Positions 26,097-34,837 of a stretch of 64,000 bases of DNA are shown here, piece after piece (the first letter of the stretch is position 1; the number at the start of each line of letters is the position of its first letter). The notes beneath the pieces were generated by a model. The model was not told where the DNA came from, did no database searches, and saw only the letters and a program-made list of their open reading frames with translations. Source of the DNA: HGM04593 sp045657945. Its GTDB lineage: Bacteria > Bacteroidota > Bacteroidia > Bacteroidales > Bacteroidaceae. The translations under genes and the position numbers were made by a program. The DNA lies in assembly GCA_045657945.1 (NCBI GenBank), contig JAZOUB010000001.1, positions 108,781-172,780 of the forward strand, given 5' to 3'.

Positions 26097-28715
26097 ATGC
26101 TCACATCGAAAGAAATTAGAGATTCATTCAAAAAGTTTTTTGAAGAGAAGGGACATCTCATTGTTCCTTCGGCACCAATGGTTGTGAAGGATGACCCGAC
26201 ACTGATGTTTACCAATGCCGGTATGAATCAGTTCAAGGATATTATTCTTGGTAATGCTCCGGCAAAGAGCAAGCGTGTCGCGGACTCGCAGAAGTGCCTT
26301 CGCGTAAGCGGTAAGCATAATGATCTTGAGGAGGTTGGTCACGATACATATCACCACACAATGTTCGAGATGCTCGGCAACTGGTCTTTTGGTGACTATT
26401 TCAAGGAGGATGCCATCAACTGGGCTTGGGAGTATCTGACACAGGTTGTAAAGCTCGACCCTGAGCGTATGTATGCAACAGTGTTTGAGGGTTGCGAGGC
26501 TGAGGGCCTTGCCCGCGACAACGAGGCTGCTGCAATTTGGGAGAAGCACCTGCCTGTAGATCGCATTATCAACGGAAACCACAAGGACAACTTCTGGGAA
26601 ATGGGCGATACCGGTCCATGTGGTCCATGTTCAGAGATTCACATCGATCTCCGCAGCGACGAGGAGAGAGCAAAGATCAACGGCCGTGACCTTGTGAACG
26701 GTTCACATCCCCAGGTGATTGAGATATGGAATCTTGTGTTCATGCAGTTCAACCGCATGGCCGACGGTCACCTCGAGGAACTCCCAGCAAAGGTAATCGA
26801 TACCGGTATGGGCTTTGAGCGTCTTTGCATGGCACTCCAGGGAAAGCAGTCGAACTATGATACCGATGTTTTCCAGCCAATCATCAAGGCTATCGGCGAA
26901 ATCTCGGGCAAGGCTTATGGAAACGATGCACAGGTTGACGTTGCTATGCGCGTAATTGCCGACCATATACGTACAATTTCGTTCTCAATCACTGATGGTC
27001 AGCTTCCTTCAAATGCAAAGGCCGGTTATGTAATCCGCCGTATTCTGCGCCGTGCAGTGCGTTACGGTTACACATTCCTTGGTCAGAAGCAGGCGTTCAT
27101 GTACAAGCTCGTTCCGGCACTCATTGAGAATATGGGTGATGCTTATCCCGAACTCAATATGCAGCAAGAGCTCATTACAAAGGTTATCAAGGAGGAGGAG
27201 GACTCATTCCTTCGTACTCTTGAGACCGGTATGGGCATGCTTGACAAGATTATTGCAACAGCAAAGGCTGCCGACAATAGTGAAATCAGCGGTGTTGAGG
27301 CGTTTACACTCTACGATACATTCGGTTTCCCAATCGACCTTACACAGCTCATTCTACGTGAGAGCAACCTCACAGTGAATATGGAGCAGTTCGACGAGGA
27401 GATGCAGAAGCAGAAGTCGCGTGCGCGCAATGCAGCAGTAGTGGAGAATGGTGACTGGGTTACAGTCAGCGAGGGCGAGAGCGTGTTTGTGGGTTATGAC
27501 AACACCGAGTGCGCTACATCAATCCTTCGTTACCGCCAGACAAAGCAGAAGAACCAGACATTCTATCAGATTGTACTCAAGGAGACTCCTTTCTATGCCG
27601 AGAGCGGTGGTCAGGTAGGTGATACCGGTTTCCTTGTGTGTGGCGATGAGCGCATTGAGGTTGTTGATACAAAGAAGGAGAACAATCTTCCAATCCACAT
27701 AACAAAGCAGTTGCCAGCCGACCCTGCAGCAGGGTTTGTTGCCGAGGTTGACAAGGCGAAGCGTGCAGCTTGTGCGGCAAACCACTCTTGTACCCACTTG
27801 CTCGATCAGGCTCTGCGTCAGGTGCTTGGTACTCATGTTGAGCAGAAGGGTTCACTTGTGACCCCCGATGGCATCCGTTTCGACTTCTCTCACTTCCAGA
27901 AAGTTACAGACGAGGAGATTGAGCAGGTTGAGCGCATTGTGAACGCACGCATCCGCGAGAATATTCCTTTGACCGATTTCCGCAATATCCCCATCGAGGA
28001 GGCAAAGAAGCTTGGTGCAATTGCGTTGTTCGGCGAGAAGTATGGCGACCACGTACGCGTTGTACAGTTCGGTTCTTCTATCGAGTTCTGTGGTGGTACA
28101 CACGTAGCGGCTACCGGTAACATCGGTATGGTGAAGATTGTCAGCGAAAGCTCTGTTGCAGCCGGTGTACGCCGTATTGAGGCTATTACAGGCGAAGCTC
28201 TTGAGAACCACAACTATAAGTTGCAGAATCTTTTGAAGGAGATTCAGGCTTTGTTCAACAATGTTCCTAACCTTAAGGCTACAATTGTGAAGTCAATTGC
28301 CGAGAATGCTGAACTCAAGAAGGAGATTGAGGCTTATGCGAAGGAGAAAGCTGCAATGGTCAAGGCCGATCTTCTTAAGGAAATTAAGGATTTCAATGGC
28401 ATGCGCTACATCAGTGCAGTACTTCCATTGGCACCTGCAACAGTAAAGGACATCGTGTTCATGTTGCGTCAGGAGCAGGCCGAGAACCTGCTTGTTGTAG
28501 TGGGTAGTGTTTACAATGAGAAGCCACAGTTGACAATCTCTGTCAGCGCAGACCTTGTGGAGAAGGGTTTGAATGCAGGCAAGATTGTTGGTCTGGCTGC
28601 ACGTGAGATGCAGGGTGGCGGTGGCGGTCAGGCGCACTTTGCTCAGGCAGGTGGAAAGAATCCTGCGGGCGTAACTGCTGCAATCGACAAGGTGTTTGAG
28701 ATTATCAAGGGATAA
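26097..28715 (+). CDS. alaS: Alanyl-tRNA synthetase
   Basis: Charges tRNA-Ala. 872 aa with all domains. The class II catalytic core holds LRVSGKHNDLEEVGHDTYHH and MFEMLGNWSFGDYFKE. The tRNA-recognition region is followed by the editing domain with zinc ligands in NHSCTHLLDQAL (about 562) and EFCGGTHVAATG (about 664). A coiled linker and the C-Ala domain end in the Gly-rich MQGGGGGQAHFAQAGGKNP. The start MLTSKEIRDSFKKFFEEKGH is the canonical beginning. Monocistronic, with a promoter box upstream and a perfect palindrome downstream. Confidence 0.98.
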   Translation: MLTSKEIRDSFKKFFEEKGHLIVPSAPMVVKDDPTLMFTNAGMNQFKDIILGNAPAKSKRVADSQKCLRVSGKHNDLEEVGHDTYHHTMFEMLGNWSFGDYFKEDAINWAWEYLTQVVKLDPERMYATVFEGCEAEGLARDNEAAAIWEKHLPVDRIINGNHKDNFWEMGDTGPCGPCSEIHIDLRSDEERAKINGRDLVNGSHPQVIEIWNLVFMQFNRMADGHLEELPAKVIDTGMGFERLCMALQGKQSNYDTDVFQPIIKAIGEISGKAYGNDAQVDVAMRVIADHIRTISFSITDGQLPSNAKAGYVIRRILRRAVRYGYTFLGQKQAFMYKLVPALIENMGDAYPELNMQQELITKVIKEEEDSFLRTLETGMGMLDKIIATAKAADNSEISGVEAFTLYDTFGFPIDLTQLILRESNLTVNMEQFDEEMQKQKSRARNAAVVENGDWVTVSEGESVFVGYDNTECATSILRYRQTKQKNQTFYQIVLKETPFYAESGGQVGDTGFLVCGDERIEVVDTKKENNLPIHITKQLPADPAAGFVAEVDKAKRAACAANHSCTHLLDQALRQVLGTHVEQKGSLVTPDGIRFDFSHFQKVTDEEIEQVERIVNARIRENIPLTDFRNIPIEEAKKLGAIALFGEKYGDHVRVVQFGSSIEFCGGTHVAATGNIGMVKIVSESSVAAGVRRIEAITGEALENHNYKLQNLLKEIQALFNNVPNLKATIVKSIAENAELKKEIEAYAKEKAAMVKADLLKEIKDFNGMRYISAVLPLAPATVKDIVFMLRQEQAENLLVVVGSVYNEKPQLTISVSADLVEKGLNAGKIVGLAAREMQGGGGGQAHFAQAGGKNPAGVTAAIDKVFEIIKG

Positions 28716-28733
28716 TATTTGAACCCTAATCCA

Positions 28734-28777
28734 AATAAGAAGATGGGAGCGGCAATTGCCGCTCCCATCTTCTTATT
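28734..28777. terminator. 44-bp perfect palindrome between alaS and the helicase gene
   Basis: AATAAGAAGATGGGAGCGGC, loop AATT, and its complement. It covers the stop codon of the helicase gene (28773-28775) and ends both transcripts. Confidence 0.8.
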
Positions 28778-30197
28778 GTTCTTTCCAATTTACCAGATAA
28801 AGTTTCTCGCTTGCACGCGTGAATGCCGTATATAGCCAGCGGTAATAATCGGGGTTTATCATCTCTTCGCTGATATATCCTTGGTCTATGAATACGTGTT
28901 TCCACTCACCTCCTTGTGCCTTGTGGCAGGTTACAGCATATCCATATTTTACCTGCAAGGCATTATAATAAGGGTTCTTGCGTATCTCTTCCATGCGTTT
29001 TCGCTTTGAGCGAATCTCAGGGTAGTCTTCCCATACTGCGTTGAAAAGCTTTTCGTTCTCCTCTCTTGTAAGTGATGGCGATTCACTCGTCAATGTGTTC
29101 AGCATAATCTTTACATCTATCTCGCAATCTTCATAGTCTATCAATGATAAGGTGACGTCGGCAAAACGGAATCCGTACATCTCCTCCGTTCCATGTACGC
29201 GTACAATTTCTGCCATGTCTCCGTTTGCAATGAAGTCGAGTTTCTCGAGCAAAGCCTTCTCATCCTTGCCCAACATATCGCGCCAATAGTAGTTGTTCTT
29301 GACGATCATGAGCATGTCGCCACGGCTCAGTTCTTCCTCACGGTAAAGGATGCGCCGGCGTATGCCTTCGTTATATACATTGGCGCGTTTGTTCGAACGG
29401 CACAGGATTATTGTTTCATTGGTACCGGCCTTGTCGTAACAGTTCTCGATAGCTTCAATGAGTTCTTCGCCATGAACGCTGCCGATGTCTGTAAACCCTT
29501 TCATTCTTACTACCGGCAAATCGTAGGTATCTTCCTGCTCAATCCTTTCTCTCAGCATTGTGGCGTTGAATAAAATTCCGGAACCGTCGAGTTGGCGCAT
29601 TACTTGCTTTAGTTCTATTTTTGTCACGTTCAGGAACATCGAATACAGGTAGCTCTCTGTCAATGCCGATGATTCATACTCTCCGACAGGTGGTAGCTGT
29701 GCTGTGTCTCCAAGCAACAGCATGTAGCAACCATGTCCCGAATATACAAATTCTATCAGGTCGTCAAGCAGTCCGCCGGAGCCTGTCGTCACATTGTTTT
29801 CATTTGAAATCATGGATGCTTCATCAACGATGAACAAGGTATTCTGCATTCTGTTCTCGCTGAGTGTGAATACGGAGCTGTCCATAATGGATTTTTGCCG
29901 GTATATGCATTTGTGGATGGTGTGTGCGCTTCTTCCCGAGTAGGACGAAAACACCTTAGCTGCTCGTCCTGTAGGGGCAAGCAACACTGTTTTGCGCTCA
30001 AGCTGTTCCATGGTTCGCACAAGTGCCGAGATGAGAGAGGTCTTTCCTGTACCGGCATATCCGCATAGCAAAAAGACTTTACGTCCGTCATCGGATAAAA
30101 TGAAATCCGATAACTTCTCTATAGTTTTTTCCTGTTCAACTGTTGCTTTGAACGGGAAATTTAATTTAATTTGCGAAGTTAAATATCTATTTATCAC
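28773..30197 (-). CDS. RecD-like/AAA superfamily 1 DNA helicase
   Basis: 474 aa. Walker A LLCGYAGTGKTSLISALV lies near residues 43-60; Walker B and motif II are in FIVDEASMI, motif III in LLLGDTAQLPPVG, and motif IV/V in IILCRSNKRAN. A C-terminal UvrD-like part ends YAVTCHKAQGGEWKHVFID and WLYTAFTRASEKLYLV (motifs V and VI). This is the short RecD/Pif1-like helicase (COG0507 type) frequent in Bacteroidetes. It probably unwinds DNA 5'-3' in repair; no RecB or RecC is nearby. The only in-frame start that fits is GTG at 30197 (reads MINRYLTSQIKLNFPF), which keeps the conserved beginning of the family. Confidence 0.87.
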   Translation of the reverse strand: MINRYLTSQIKLNFPFKATVEQEKTIEKLSDFILSDDGRKVFLLCGYAGTGKTSLISALVRTMEQLERKTVLLAPTGRAAKVFSSYSGRSAHTIHKCIYRQKSIMDSSVFTLSENRMQNTLFIVDEASMISNENNVTTGSGGLLDDLIEFVYSGHGCYMLLLGDTAQLPPVGEYESSALTESYLYSMFLNVTKIELKQVMRQLDGSGILFNATMLRERIEQEDTYDLPVVRMKGFTDIGSVHGEELIEAIENCYDKAGTNETIILCRSNKRANVYNEGIRRRILYREEELSRGDMLMIVKNNYYWRDMLGKDEKALLEKLDFIANGDMAEIVRVHGTEEMYGFRFADVTLSLIDYEDCEIDVKIMLNTLTSESPSLTREENEKLFNAVWEDYPEIRSKRKRMEEIRKNPYYNALQVKYGYAVTCHKAQGGEWKHVFIDQGYISEEMINPDYYRWLYTAFTRASEKLYLVNWKEQ

Positions 30198-30248
30198 TTT
30201 TATTGGTAAAAAAAAGTATATAAGAAAGGTATATTCGTTTTTTTATCT

Positions 30249-30256
30249 TATTTTTG
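30249..30256 (+). promoter_or_regulatory. Candidate -7 box for the rsmD operon (TATTTTTG)
   Basis: TAnnTTTG match 35 nt before the ATG at 30291, at the head of the three-gene unit; -33 region poor. Confidence 0.4.
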
Positions 30257-30290
30257 TGACACGAAAATAATTAAATAAAAAGATATAACA

Positions 30291-31208
30291 ATGAAAAAAG
30301 TATTAAATGTGGCTTTGTTGGTTATCGTCGCTGCGCTTATCTATGCAAACTTCGGTAGCGTGACTTCTCCACTGAAATTTGAAGATGACCGACTCAAACG
30401 TGACAACGTGGTTATAGACCGTCTTATCGACATTAGAACCGCTCAGGTTGAGTATCGTGCACAGAATGGCAAATATGCTGCAACTTTTGACGAGCTGATC
30501 AAGTTCCTCGAGGGACGCATGGAGGTTGTAAACAAGAACTACCTTCTGAATGACTTGCAGTTGCAGCTTGTGCGTGACTTCAAGATTGAAGATACAAATC
30601 CTGCCGATAAAGAGAATATGACTTTCTCCGAGGATGAGGCTGACCGCATTGTGCTCAATCTGATAGCAGATTCAAAGAATGACAGCAAGCAGGCAAAGAA
30701 GAATATTGCAATTAGCCGACTCAAGAAGTTGGATGATTTGTACAAGAGCGAGACAGCGCCAGGTTTGAAGATTGCCAAGGCTTTCCGTCGTGATACAACC
30801 TACCGCGCATACGTTGATACATTGTTCCACAATGTAAACTACGATCTCCAGCAGTTGAGATATATCCCATTCAGCGATGATGGCAATGGCAGACCTGTCG
30901 AGTTCTACATGAAGGCCGATAGTATTCAAACAAGTTCTGTAAACAAGGCCGGTGGTTACATTCCGGTATTTGAAGCTCGTGCAGACTTTATACAGTATCT
31001 TCAGGGCTTGAACAAACAGGAACTTGACAACTATCTCTTGCAGGTCAAGACTAAAGGTACAGAATTCCGTGAGGAACTTATTCTGGACAAGAAGACTGGT
31101 GAACCGATGATGGGTGATAATGGTCCTCTCAAGAACCGTATTCCATGTCGCAAGGTTGGTGATGTTACAAAGAACAACAACAATGCCGGTAACTGGCCAA
31201 ACAGATGA
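30291..31208 (+). CDS. Conserved Bacteroidales membrane-anchored protein, pseudopilin-like N-terminus
   Basis: 305 aa. One N-terminal hydrophobic segment (VLNVALLVIVAALIYANF) acts as an anchor or uncleaved signal. Next comes IDIRTAQVEYRAQNGKYAAT, then FDELIKFLE, which resembles the region after the helix in type II pseudopilins (QxxYxxxNGxYP). The rest is polar and unassigned (KENMTFSEDEADRIVL, RDTTYRAYVDTLFHNV). I do not know its function. It is coupled to the DUF3822 gene by an ATGA overlap and so to rsmD. Order and coupling suggest a conserved unit, but no link between the surface-like protein and rRNA methylation is evident. Confidence 0.7.
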   Translation: MKKVLNVALLVIVAALIYANFGSVTSPLKFEDDRLKRDNVVIDRLIDIRTAQVEYRAQNGKYAATFDELIKFLEGRMEVVNKNYLLNDLQLQLVRDFKIEDTNPADKENMTFSEDEADRIVLNLIADSKNDSKQAKKNIAISRLKKLDDLYKSETAPGLKIAKAFRRDTTYRAYVDTLFHNVNYDLQQLRYIPFSDDGNGRPVEFYMKADSIQTSSVNKAGGYIPVFEARADFIQYLQGLNKQELDNYLLQVKTKGTEFREELILDKKTGEPMMGDNGPLKNRIPCRKVGDVTKNNNNAGNWPNR

Positions 31209-32008
31209 TAAAGGATAACTTTGACAATAGAACATTATCCATTCGTATAAGTACGGATGGATTTTGTTTTTGCAGCTATATCCCATCAGTTCCAGATTCG
31301 TTGAAATATTTTTTCTACAAGACCGAGAAGGATTTAACGCTCACAGCCAACCTGCAGAAAGCTGTTGAGCTGTGTCCGTTCGTTTCGGGAAGTGAGAGAT
31401 ATGATATAAAGGTCATTGTGGAGAGTGATGAATTTACGACCATACCTGTTGAGTTTGACGATAAACAGTGTTACAAGACCTATTACCGTCATTGTTTCCC
31501 AAAGAATGACAACCGTGTAGAGATTGTGGCAAACAGGCTCAATGCCCAAGGGTTGACACTGCTTTTTCCGGTGGAAAAGGCGTTGTATGAGCATCTGCAG
31601 AAAATGGGTGACGTGACATACTATTCGTCAATAAGTATTCTGCTGGGGCTTATGACAAGAAAGCCTGTTGAGGAGAAACGATATATGCTTGCATTTTATC
31701 AAGGTAACCTTGCCATGTATATATCCATGCAGGACGGTATCCTGCAATTAGCCAATGCTTTCCGCAGCGATAGCGGACAGGATGGGATATACTATCTTCT
31801 GAGCATCTGGAAAGAGCTGGGGCTTTCTCAAGAGGACGATGCCCTCTATCTTTGCGGTGACTCTTCCGTTGAGGCGAACATCATGACCATCGGGCGCTTC
31901 ATTAAAAGAAACAAGCGCCTTAATGCCAATGCGCTGTTCCCCTCTACATTGTTGAATAAAATGGAAGGAATACCTTTCGATTTGCAGACATTGATACTAT
32001 GCGAATAA
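31205..32008 (+). CDS. DUF3822 family protein
   Basis: 267 aa, cytoplasmic by appearance. It matches the outline of DUF3822, a Bacteroidetes-only family encoded immediately before rsmD. It starts NRTLSIRISTDGFCFC, has ALYEHLQKMGDVTYYSSISI in the middle, and LYLCGDSSVEANIMTIGRF near the end. The two-lobed pattern is reminiscent of an actin/Hsp70-like ATPase fold, but this is uncertain. It overlaps the previous gene by 4 nt and rsmD by 10 nt, so translation is tightly coupled. Function unknown. Confidence 0.75.
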   Translation: MIKDNFDNRTLSIRISTDGFCFCSYIPSVPDSLKYFFYKTEKDLTLTANLQKAVELCPFVSGSERYDIKVIVESDEFTTIPVEFDDKQCYKTYYRHCFPKNDNRVEIVANRLNAQGLTLLFPVEKALYEHLQKMGDVTYYSSISILLGLMTRKPVEEKRYMLAFYQGNLAMYISMQDGILQLANAFRSDSGQDGIYYLLSIWKELGLSQEDDALYLCGDSSVEANIMTIGRFIKRNKRLNANALFPSTLLNKMEGIPFDLQTLILCE

Positions 32009-32535
32009 TAAGTGGAAAATATAAGGGACGTCATTTTGATGTTCCACGCAATTTCAAGGCACGTCCTACAACCGATTTTGCCAAGGAGAACCTCTTCAAT
32101 ATCCTAAATAATATGGTGGACTATGAAGAGATGACAGTGCTTGACTTTTTCGCAGGCACGGGTAGCATCAGCCTTGAGTTTCTGTCACGTGGTTGCAAGG
32201 CTGTGACATCGGTGGAGATGGATACCATGCACGCAGCGCATCTTAAGAAAACATCTGTTGCACTTGGTGACGATGCCTGGAGTGTAGTGCGTGACGATGT
32301 CTTCCGTTACATTCGCCGCTCTCCTGCATCGTATGACATGGTCTTTGCAGATCCTCCATACGCGCTCAAGGAGCTCAAGAGCATTCCGGATCGGGTGCTT
32401 GAGAGTAATTTGCTCAAGCAGGGTGGTATGCTTGTATTTGAACATGGCAAAGACTATGATTTCAGTGAGCATCCATGCTTCTTCCGCCATGTTGCATACG
32501 GTAGCGTTAACTTCAGTTTCTTTGAGAAGAAGTAA
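31999..32535 (+). CDS. rsmD: 16S rRNA (guanine966-N2)-methyltransferase
   Basis: 178 aa. Uses S-adenosylmethionine to methylate G966 of 16S rRNA. The start MRIISGKYKGRHFDVP is the classic opening. The SAM-binding motif is VLDFFAGTGSISLEFLSRG (about 50-68), and the catalytic motif is MVFADPPYAL (about 114-123). Full length for the family. Its ATG lies within the DUF3822 gene (10-nt overlap). Ends before a long bidirectional hairpin. Confidence 0.95.
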   Translation: MRIISGKYKGRHFDVPRNFKARPTTDFAKENLFNILNNMVDYEEMTVLDFFAGTGSISLEFLSRGCKAVTSVEMDTMHAAHLKKTSVALGDDAWSVVRDDVFRYIRRSPASYDMVFADPPYALKELKSIPDRVLESNLLKQGGMLVFEHGKDYDFSEHPCFFRHVAYGSVNFSFFEKK

Positions 32536-32550
32536 GTTCTCTTATGCTTG

Positions 32551-32596
32551 ATAATAACAACAGATGCCGCCCATAGGCGGCATCTGTTGTTATTAT
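32551..32596. terminator. Bidirectional terminator between rsmD and the RelA/SpoT gene
   Basis: ATAATAACAACAGATGCCGC plus C, loop CATA, exact complement; 21-bp stem overlapping the RelA/SpoT stop codon. Confidence 0.8.
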
Positions 32597-34833
32597 CCAA
32601 TGCGTGCTACAGTCTTTATACAACTTATTTTCTTGAGGTTCTCGCAGATGTTCTTTACTTCTTGGACATCGTGGACATTTAACCAGAATGTGCACTCGAA
32701 GATGCCGTTGTTGCTCTCGTAATGCATCTTCTGTATGTTGGCATTCAATTGCTTGTAGATGATTGTGGTTATCTCGTGTATGACGCCGATGTTATCAATG
32801 CCTGTTATTTGAATTGGGACAGCAAAGTACAGCTCTTTATGGGTGTCCCAGTTTGCAGCCAGAATCCTGTTGCCATGGCTGCTCTTGAGCGCGTTGGCGA
32901 TAGGGCAGTTGCGCTTGTGGATTACAATATGCTTCTCCTCGTCGTAATAGCCCAGGACATCATCTCCGGGTATCGGGTTGCAGCAATCGGCAATTATGTA
33001 TCCGCCCTTGATATTCTCGTCGGTAAGGCTTATTGCTTTCTTGGTGTCAATCTCGCCGTATGTCTGTGCATTTTCCTTATTTCCCTTGTTGTTCTTCTTC
33101 TCCTTGTTGAATGAGAAGAGTGACTGGAAACTGAATTTCTTGTTACCGAGCAGGGCATCCTTGTCATCGTTCCCCAATACCACGCTTCCTTTTCCTATTG
33201 CAGCAAGCAATTCGTCACGGTCTTTGAGCTTATGCAGTTTCCATAGCTTCTCTATGTTGCCAAGGTAGTTGCTCAATCCCTCTTTCTCAAGGAACAGGTT
33301 GAGTTTTTCCTCGCCTTCGCGCTGCAGTATGCGTTGCTGACGGCGTAGTGCTGCCTGAATCTTTGCACGTGCCTTGGCTGTTGTAACGAATGATAGCCAA
33401 CTCTCCTCGACACGTGGCGAATTTGATGTCAGAATCTCCACCTGGTCGCCACTCTGCAAGGGATGGCTCATTGGTACAAGCTTGTGGTTAACCTTTGCGC
33501 CAATGCAGTGGTTGCCTAGAAAAGTGTGTATGCTGTATGCGAGGTCGAGTGCCGTACAGTTTTGTGGCATTGTCTTTATCTCTCCCTTTGGTGTGAACAC
33601 GAATATTTCGGTTGCGTAGAGGTTGAGCTTTATTGTGTCAAGGAAATCAAGTGCATTGGGTTGTGGATCGTCAAGAATCTCCTTGATTGTATGTAGCCAG
33701 TTCTCAAGTTGGTCGTCGTTGCTGTTGCTGTCCTGGCTCTTGTATTTCCAATGCGCAGCAATACCCTTTTCGGCAACCTCATTCATCTTCTCACTTCTTA
33801 TCTGTACCTCTATCCACTCGCCACGGCGGCTCATGAATGTGGCATGCAGCGCCTTGTAACCATTTGTACGTGGCTTGTTGACCCAGTCGCGCAAACGGTC
33901 GGGGTGGGCGTTGTAGAGTTTGGTCAGTGCAATGTATATATTGAAGCATTCATTATTCTCGTCTTTGTCCTCGCGTGGAGTGAATATGATGCGTACGGCC
34001 AGAATGTCGAAAATATCCTCAAAGGCAACATGCTTCTTCTGCATCTTGTTCCAGATGGAGTAGGGCGACTTCACGCGCCCTATAATATGGTATTTCAATC
34101 CCATAGCATCCAGCTGCTCGCAAATGGGCTGTGTGAACTCGTTGTACAGGATGTCGCGTTCGTTCTGTGTCTTCTCTATTTTCTTTTCTATGCGCGCATA
34201 CTCCTCGGGGTATTCATACTTGAAACTGAGGTTTTCAAGTTCGGTCTTTATGCGGCTGAGCCCAAGGCGGTAGGCTATCGGTGCATATATGTATAGCGTC
34301 TCGCCGGCAATCTTGTACTGCTTGTTAGTCTGCATGAACTCAAGTGTACGCATATTGTGCAGGCGGTCGGCAATCTTAATGAGAATAACTCTGATGTCCT
34401 CGCTCATCGTGAGCAGGAGCTTCTTGAAATTCTCGGCCTGCTCTGATGCTTGTGTGCCGAAAACACCACCCGAAATCTTTGTGAGGCCATCGACGATGCC
34501 GGCAATCTTGTCTCCAAAGAGGTTGCGTATATCCTCTACTGTGTAATCCGTATCTTCAACCACGTCGTGCAACAGTGCTGCACAGATGGATGTTGAGCCC
34601 AGACCAATCTCCTTGCATACAATATGTGCTACGGCGAGGGGGTGCATTATATATGGCTCACCGCTATGGCGTCGGACACCTTTGTGTGCCTGTCGGGCAA
34701 AGTTGAATGCCTTTGTTATGAGCTCAACTTTTTTGCGATGCTGTGAGGCCAAGTATGTGTCCACCAATTCCTGAAAGGCTGCGCTCACTGCTGCCTCTTC
34801 ATCGATATGCCTGATCTCGTCGTAATTATCCAT
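32593..34833 (-). CDS. rsh: Bifunctional (p)ppGpp synthetase/hydrolase (RelA/SpoT homologue)
   Basis: Makes and breaks the stringent-response alarmone. 746 aa with the full domain order. The HD hydrolase has an intact metal site (PYIMHPLAVAHIV and ALLHDVVEDTDY, about residues 62-100). The synthetase has GRVKSPYSIWNKM, DILAVRII and PRTNGYKALHATF. The TGS domain is IFVFTPKGEIKTMPQNCTAL, and a zinc-finger/helical stretch with IADCCNPIPGDDVLGY leads to a C-terminal ACT domain. Both active sites look intact, so both activities are expected. It starts 4 nt after the MltD-like stop and is the last gene of a five-gene block. Confidence 0.96.
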   Translation of the reverse strand: MDNYDEIRHIDEEAAVSAAFQELVDTYLASQHRKKVELITKAFNFARQAHKGVRRHSGEPYIMHPLAVAHIVCKEIGLGSTSICAALLHDVVEDTDYTVEDIRNLFGDKIAGIVDGLTKISGGVFGTQASEQAENFKKLLLTMSEDIRVILIKIADRLHNMRTLEFMQTNKQYKIAGETLYIYAPIAYRLGLSRIKTELENLSFKYEYPEEYARIEKKIEKTQNERDILYNEFTQPICEQLDAMGLKYHIIGRVKSPYSIWNKMQKKHVAFEDIFDILAVRIIFTPREDKDENNECFNIYIALTKLYNAHPDRLRDWVNKPRTNGYKALHATFMSRRGEWIEVQIRSEKMNEVAEKGIAAHWKYKSQDSNSNDDQLENWLHTIKEILDDPQPNALDFLDTIKLNLYATEIFVFTPKGEIKTMPQNCTALDLAYSIHTFLGNHCIGAKVNHKLVPMSHPLQSGDQVEILTSNSPRVEESWLSFVTTAKARAKIQAALRRQQRILQREGEEKLNLFLEKEGLSNYLGNIEKLWKLHKLKDRDELLAAIGKGSVVLGNDDKDALLGNKKFSFQSLFSFNKEKKNNKGNKENAQTYGEIDTKKAISLTDENIKGGYIIADCCNPIPGDDVLGYYDEEKHIVIHKRNCPIANALKSSHGNRILAANWDTHKELYFAVPIQITGIDNIGVIHEITTIIYKQLNANIQKMHYESNNGIFECTFWLNVHDVQEVKNICENLKKISCIKTVARIG

Positions 34834-34837
34834 GGCT

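Noticed and set aside
29975..29990. GTAGGGGCAAGCA resembling the start of the dispersed hairpin element
   Set aside because: It lies inside the RecD-like helicase and encodes its APTGRA motif; the second half of the hairpin is missing.
32036..32052. GTTCCACGCAATTTC as a possible parS site
   Set aside because: Not palindromic, inside rsmD, and far from the TGTTnCACGTGnAACA pattern.
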